A stretch of 64,000 nucleotides of DNA, taken from the NCBI GenBank assembly GCA_963825765.1, contig CAWGUU010000014.1, positions 186,001 through 250,000 of the forward strand, read 5' to 3'. Positions 63,583 through 64,000 of this stretch are shown in pieces. Both the position numbers and the translations under genes were made by a program. The number at the start of each line of letters is the position of its first letter. The first letter of the stretch is position 1. The notes beneath the pieces are model-generated. The model saw nothing but the letters and a program-made list of their open reading frames with translations. It was not told where the DNA came from and ran no database searches. The DNA comes from CAWGUU01 sp963825765 (GTDB lineage Bacteria; Actinomycetota; Acidimicrobiia; Acidimicrobiales; AC-14).

Positions 63583-64000
63583 GTGCGCTTCGACTCCACG
63601 CCCGCCCAGGACGAATTGCGGGCCCGGGTGCGGTCGTTCCTCGCCGAGGCGTCGCCCATGGCCGAGGTCCGCCGCCTCATGGAGACCGACCTGGGCTTCG
63701 ACCCCGCCGTGTGGCGGGCCGTGGCGGACGAGGGATTCGTGGCGCCGGGGCTGTCGTTCGCGGAGCAGGCGGTGGTGCTGGAGGAGGCCGGCGCGGCCCT
63801 GCTGTGCACCCCGCTGCTGGGCACCGTGGCCGCCACCGCCGCCGGCGCCCCGCGCGGGCCCTCCGTCGTGGCCCTGGCCGTGGCCGAGGACGCCGGCGTG
63901 TGGGACGAGGCGGGCGTCGCCCTGCGTGCCACCGCCGACGGGCGCTCGTGGCGCCTCGACGGCCACAAGAGCTTCGTGCTCGACGGTCACGCGGCCGAGA
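63583..64000 (+). CDS. Acyl-CoA dehydrogenase, N-terminal part
   Basis: The frame is open to the end of the window (139 codons). VRFDSTPAQDELRARVRSFL, then GFDPAVWRAVADEGFVAPGL, LSFAEQAVVLEEAGAALLCT and the later DGRSWRLDGHKSFVLDGHAA match the N-terminal helical and start of the middle domain of acyl-CoA dehydrogenases. The conserved helix FAEQAVVLEEAG is clear. Substrate cannot be judged from this part. GTG 63583 follows GGAG. The gene is cut by the window edge. Confidence 0.85.
   Translation, partial: MRFDSTPAQDELRARVRSFLAEASPMAEVRRLMETDLGFDPAVWRAVADEGFVAPGLSFAEQAVVLEEAGAALLCTPLLGTVAATAAGAPRGPSVVALAVAEDAGVWDEAGVALRATADGRSWRLDGHKSFVLDGHAAE

Overview
The window is very GC-rich, gene-dense chromosomal DNA from an actinobacterium. 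The gene content points to a member of the Acidimicrobiia or a close relative: DUF5679, DUF501, DUF3105 and DUF3499 proteins, a MarP-type periplasmic protease, an actinobacterial SOS box (CGAAC-N4-GTTCG) in front of recA, a SufU-type Suf system, and the syntenic comF-hpf-secA-prfB-ftsE-ftsX row. No tRNA, rRNA, CRISPR array, phage or intact insertion sequence was seen. Starts are often GTG or TTG. Genes commonly overlap by 4 bp (GTGA or ATGA).

Layout. 1-5.2 kb: the end of ftsK, two small ORFs, then rimO-pgsA-cinA-thpR. 5.2-13.9 kb: a divergent ankyrin/MarR pair, SOS-controlled recA, a membrane serine protease, then eno-ftsB-like-DUF72-DUF501-ppx-acetyltransferase. 13.9-21.6 kb: a minus-strand division and secretion block (M23 peptidase, ftsX, ftsE, prfB, secA), interrupted by a decayed Ser/Thr kinase. 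21.7-26.7 kb: a DUF2079 membrane protein, an orphan LuxR-type regulator with a coupled partner, hpf with a structured leader, and comF. 26.8-37.4 kb: ahcY and sugar-phosphate genes (PGI/PMI, Trm112-like, phosphomannomutase), then a glycosyltransferase/envelope cluster. 37.5-50.2 kb: secreted DUF1996 protein, two L,D-transpeptidases, CPBP protease, ftsH, sufD-Rieske-sufC, and two DUF3105 membrane proteins, one with an extreme Pro-rich repeat region. 50.3-56 kb: redox protein, MFS exporter, PEP mutase/isocitrate lyase-family enzyme, lipoprotein and a second Suf locus (sufC-sufS-sufU). 56-64 kb: MauE-like protein, a glycogen-debranching-type glycosidase, an S9 peptidase, a possibly frameshifted three-ORF membrane locus, a metallo-beta-lactamase-fold hydrolase and the start of an acyl-CoA dehydrogenase.

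The most unusual material is at gene junctions. (1) A 104-bp element occurs twice at 84% identity and identical length, each time ending at a GTGA that is the start of the next gene (rimO, DUF501). (2) ftsE and ftsX are joined by five micro-ORFs. After ftsE's own stop each one restarts at an overlapping stop/start, and three of them lie in perfect or near-perfect 20-bp tandem repeats. (3) Several genes have their last codons plus stop codon duplicated in tandem just downstream. (4) Several proteins carry 15-bp tandem repeats coding for pentapeptides at their termini. (5) Three genes seem to lack ATG/GTG/TTG starts (eno, the partner of the LuxR gene, and the glycosidase). All coordinates and repeats were read by eye; family names rest on recognised motifs, not on a database search.
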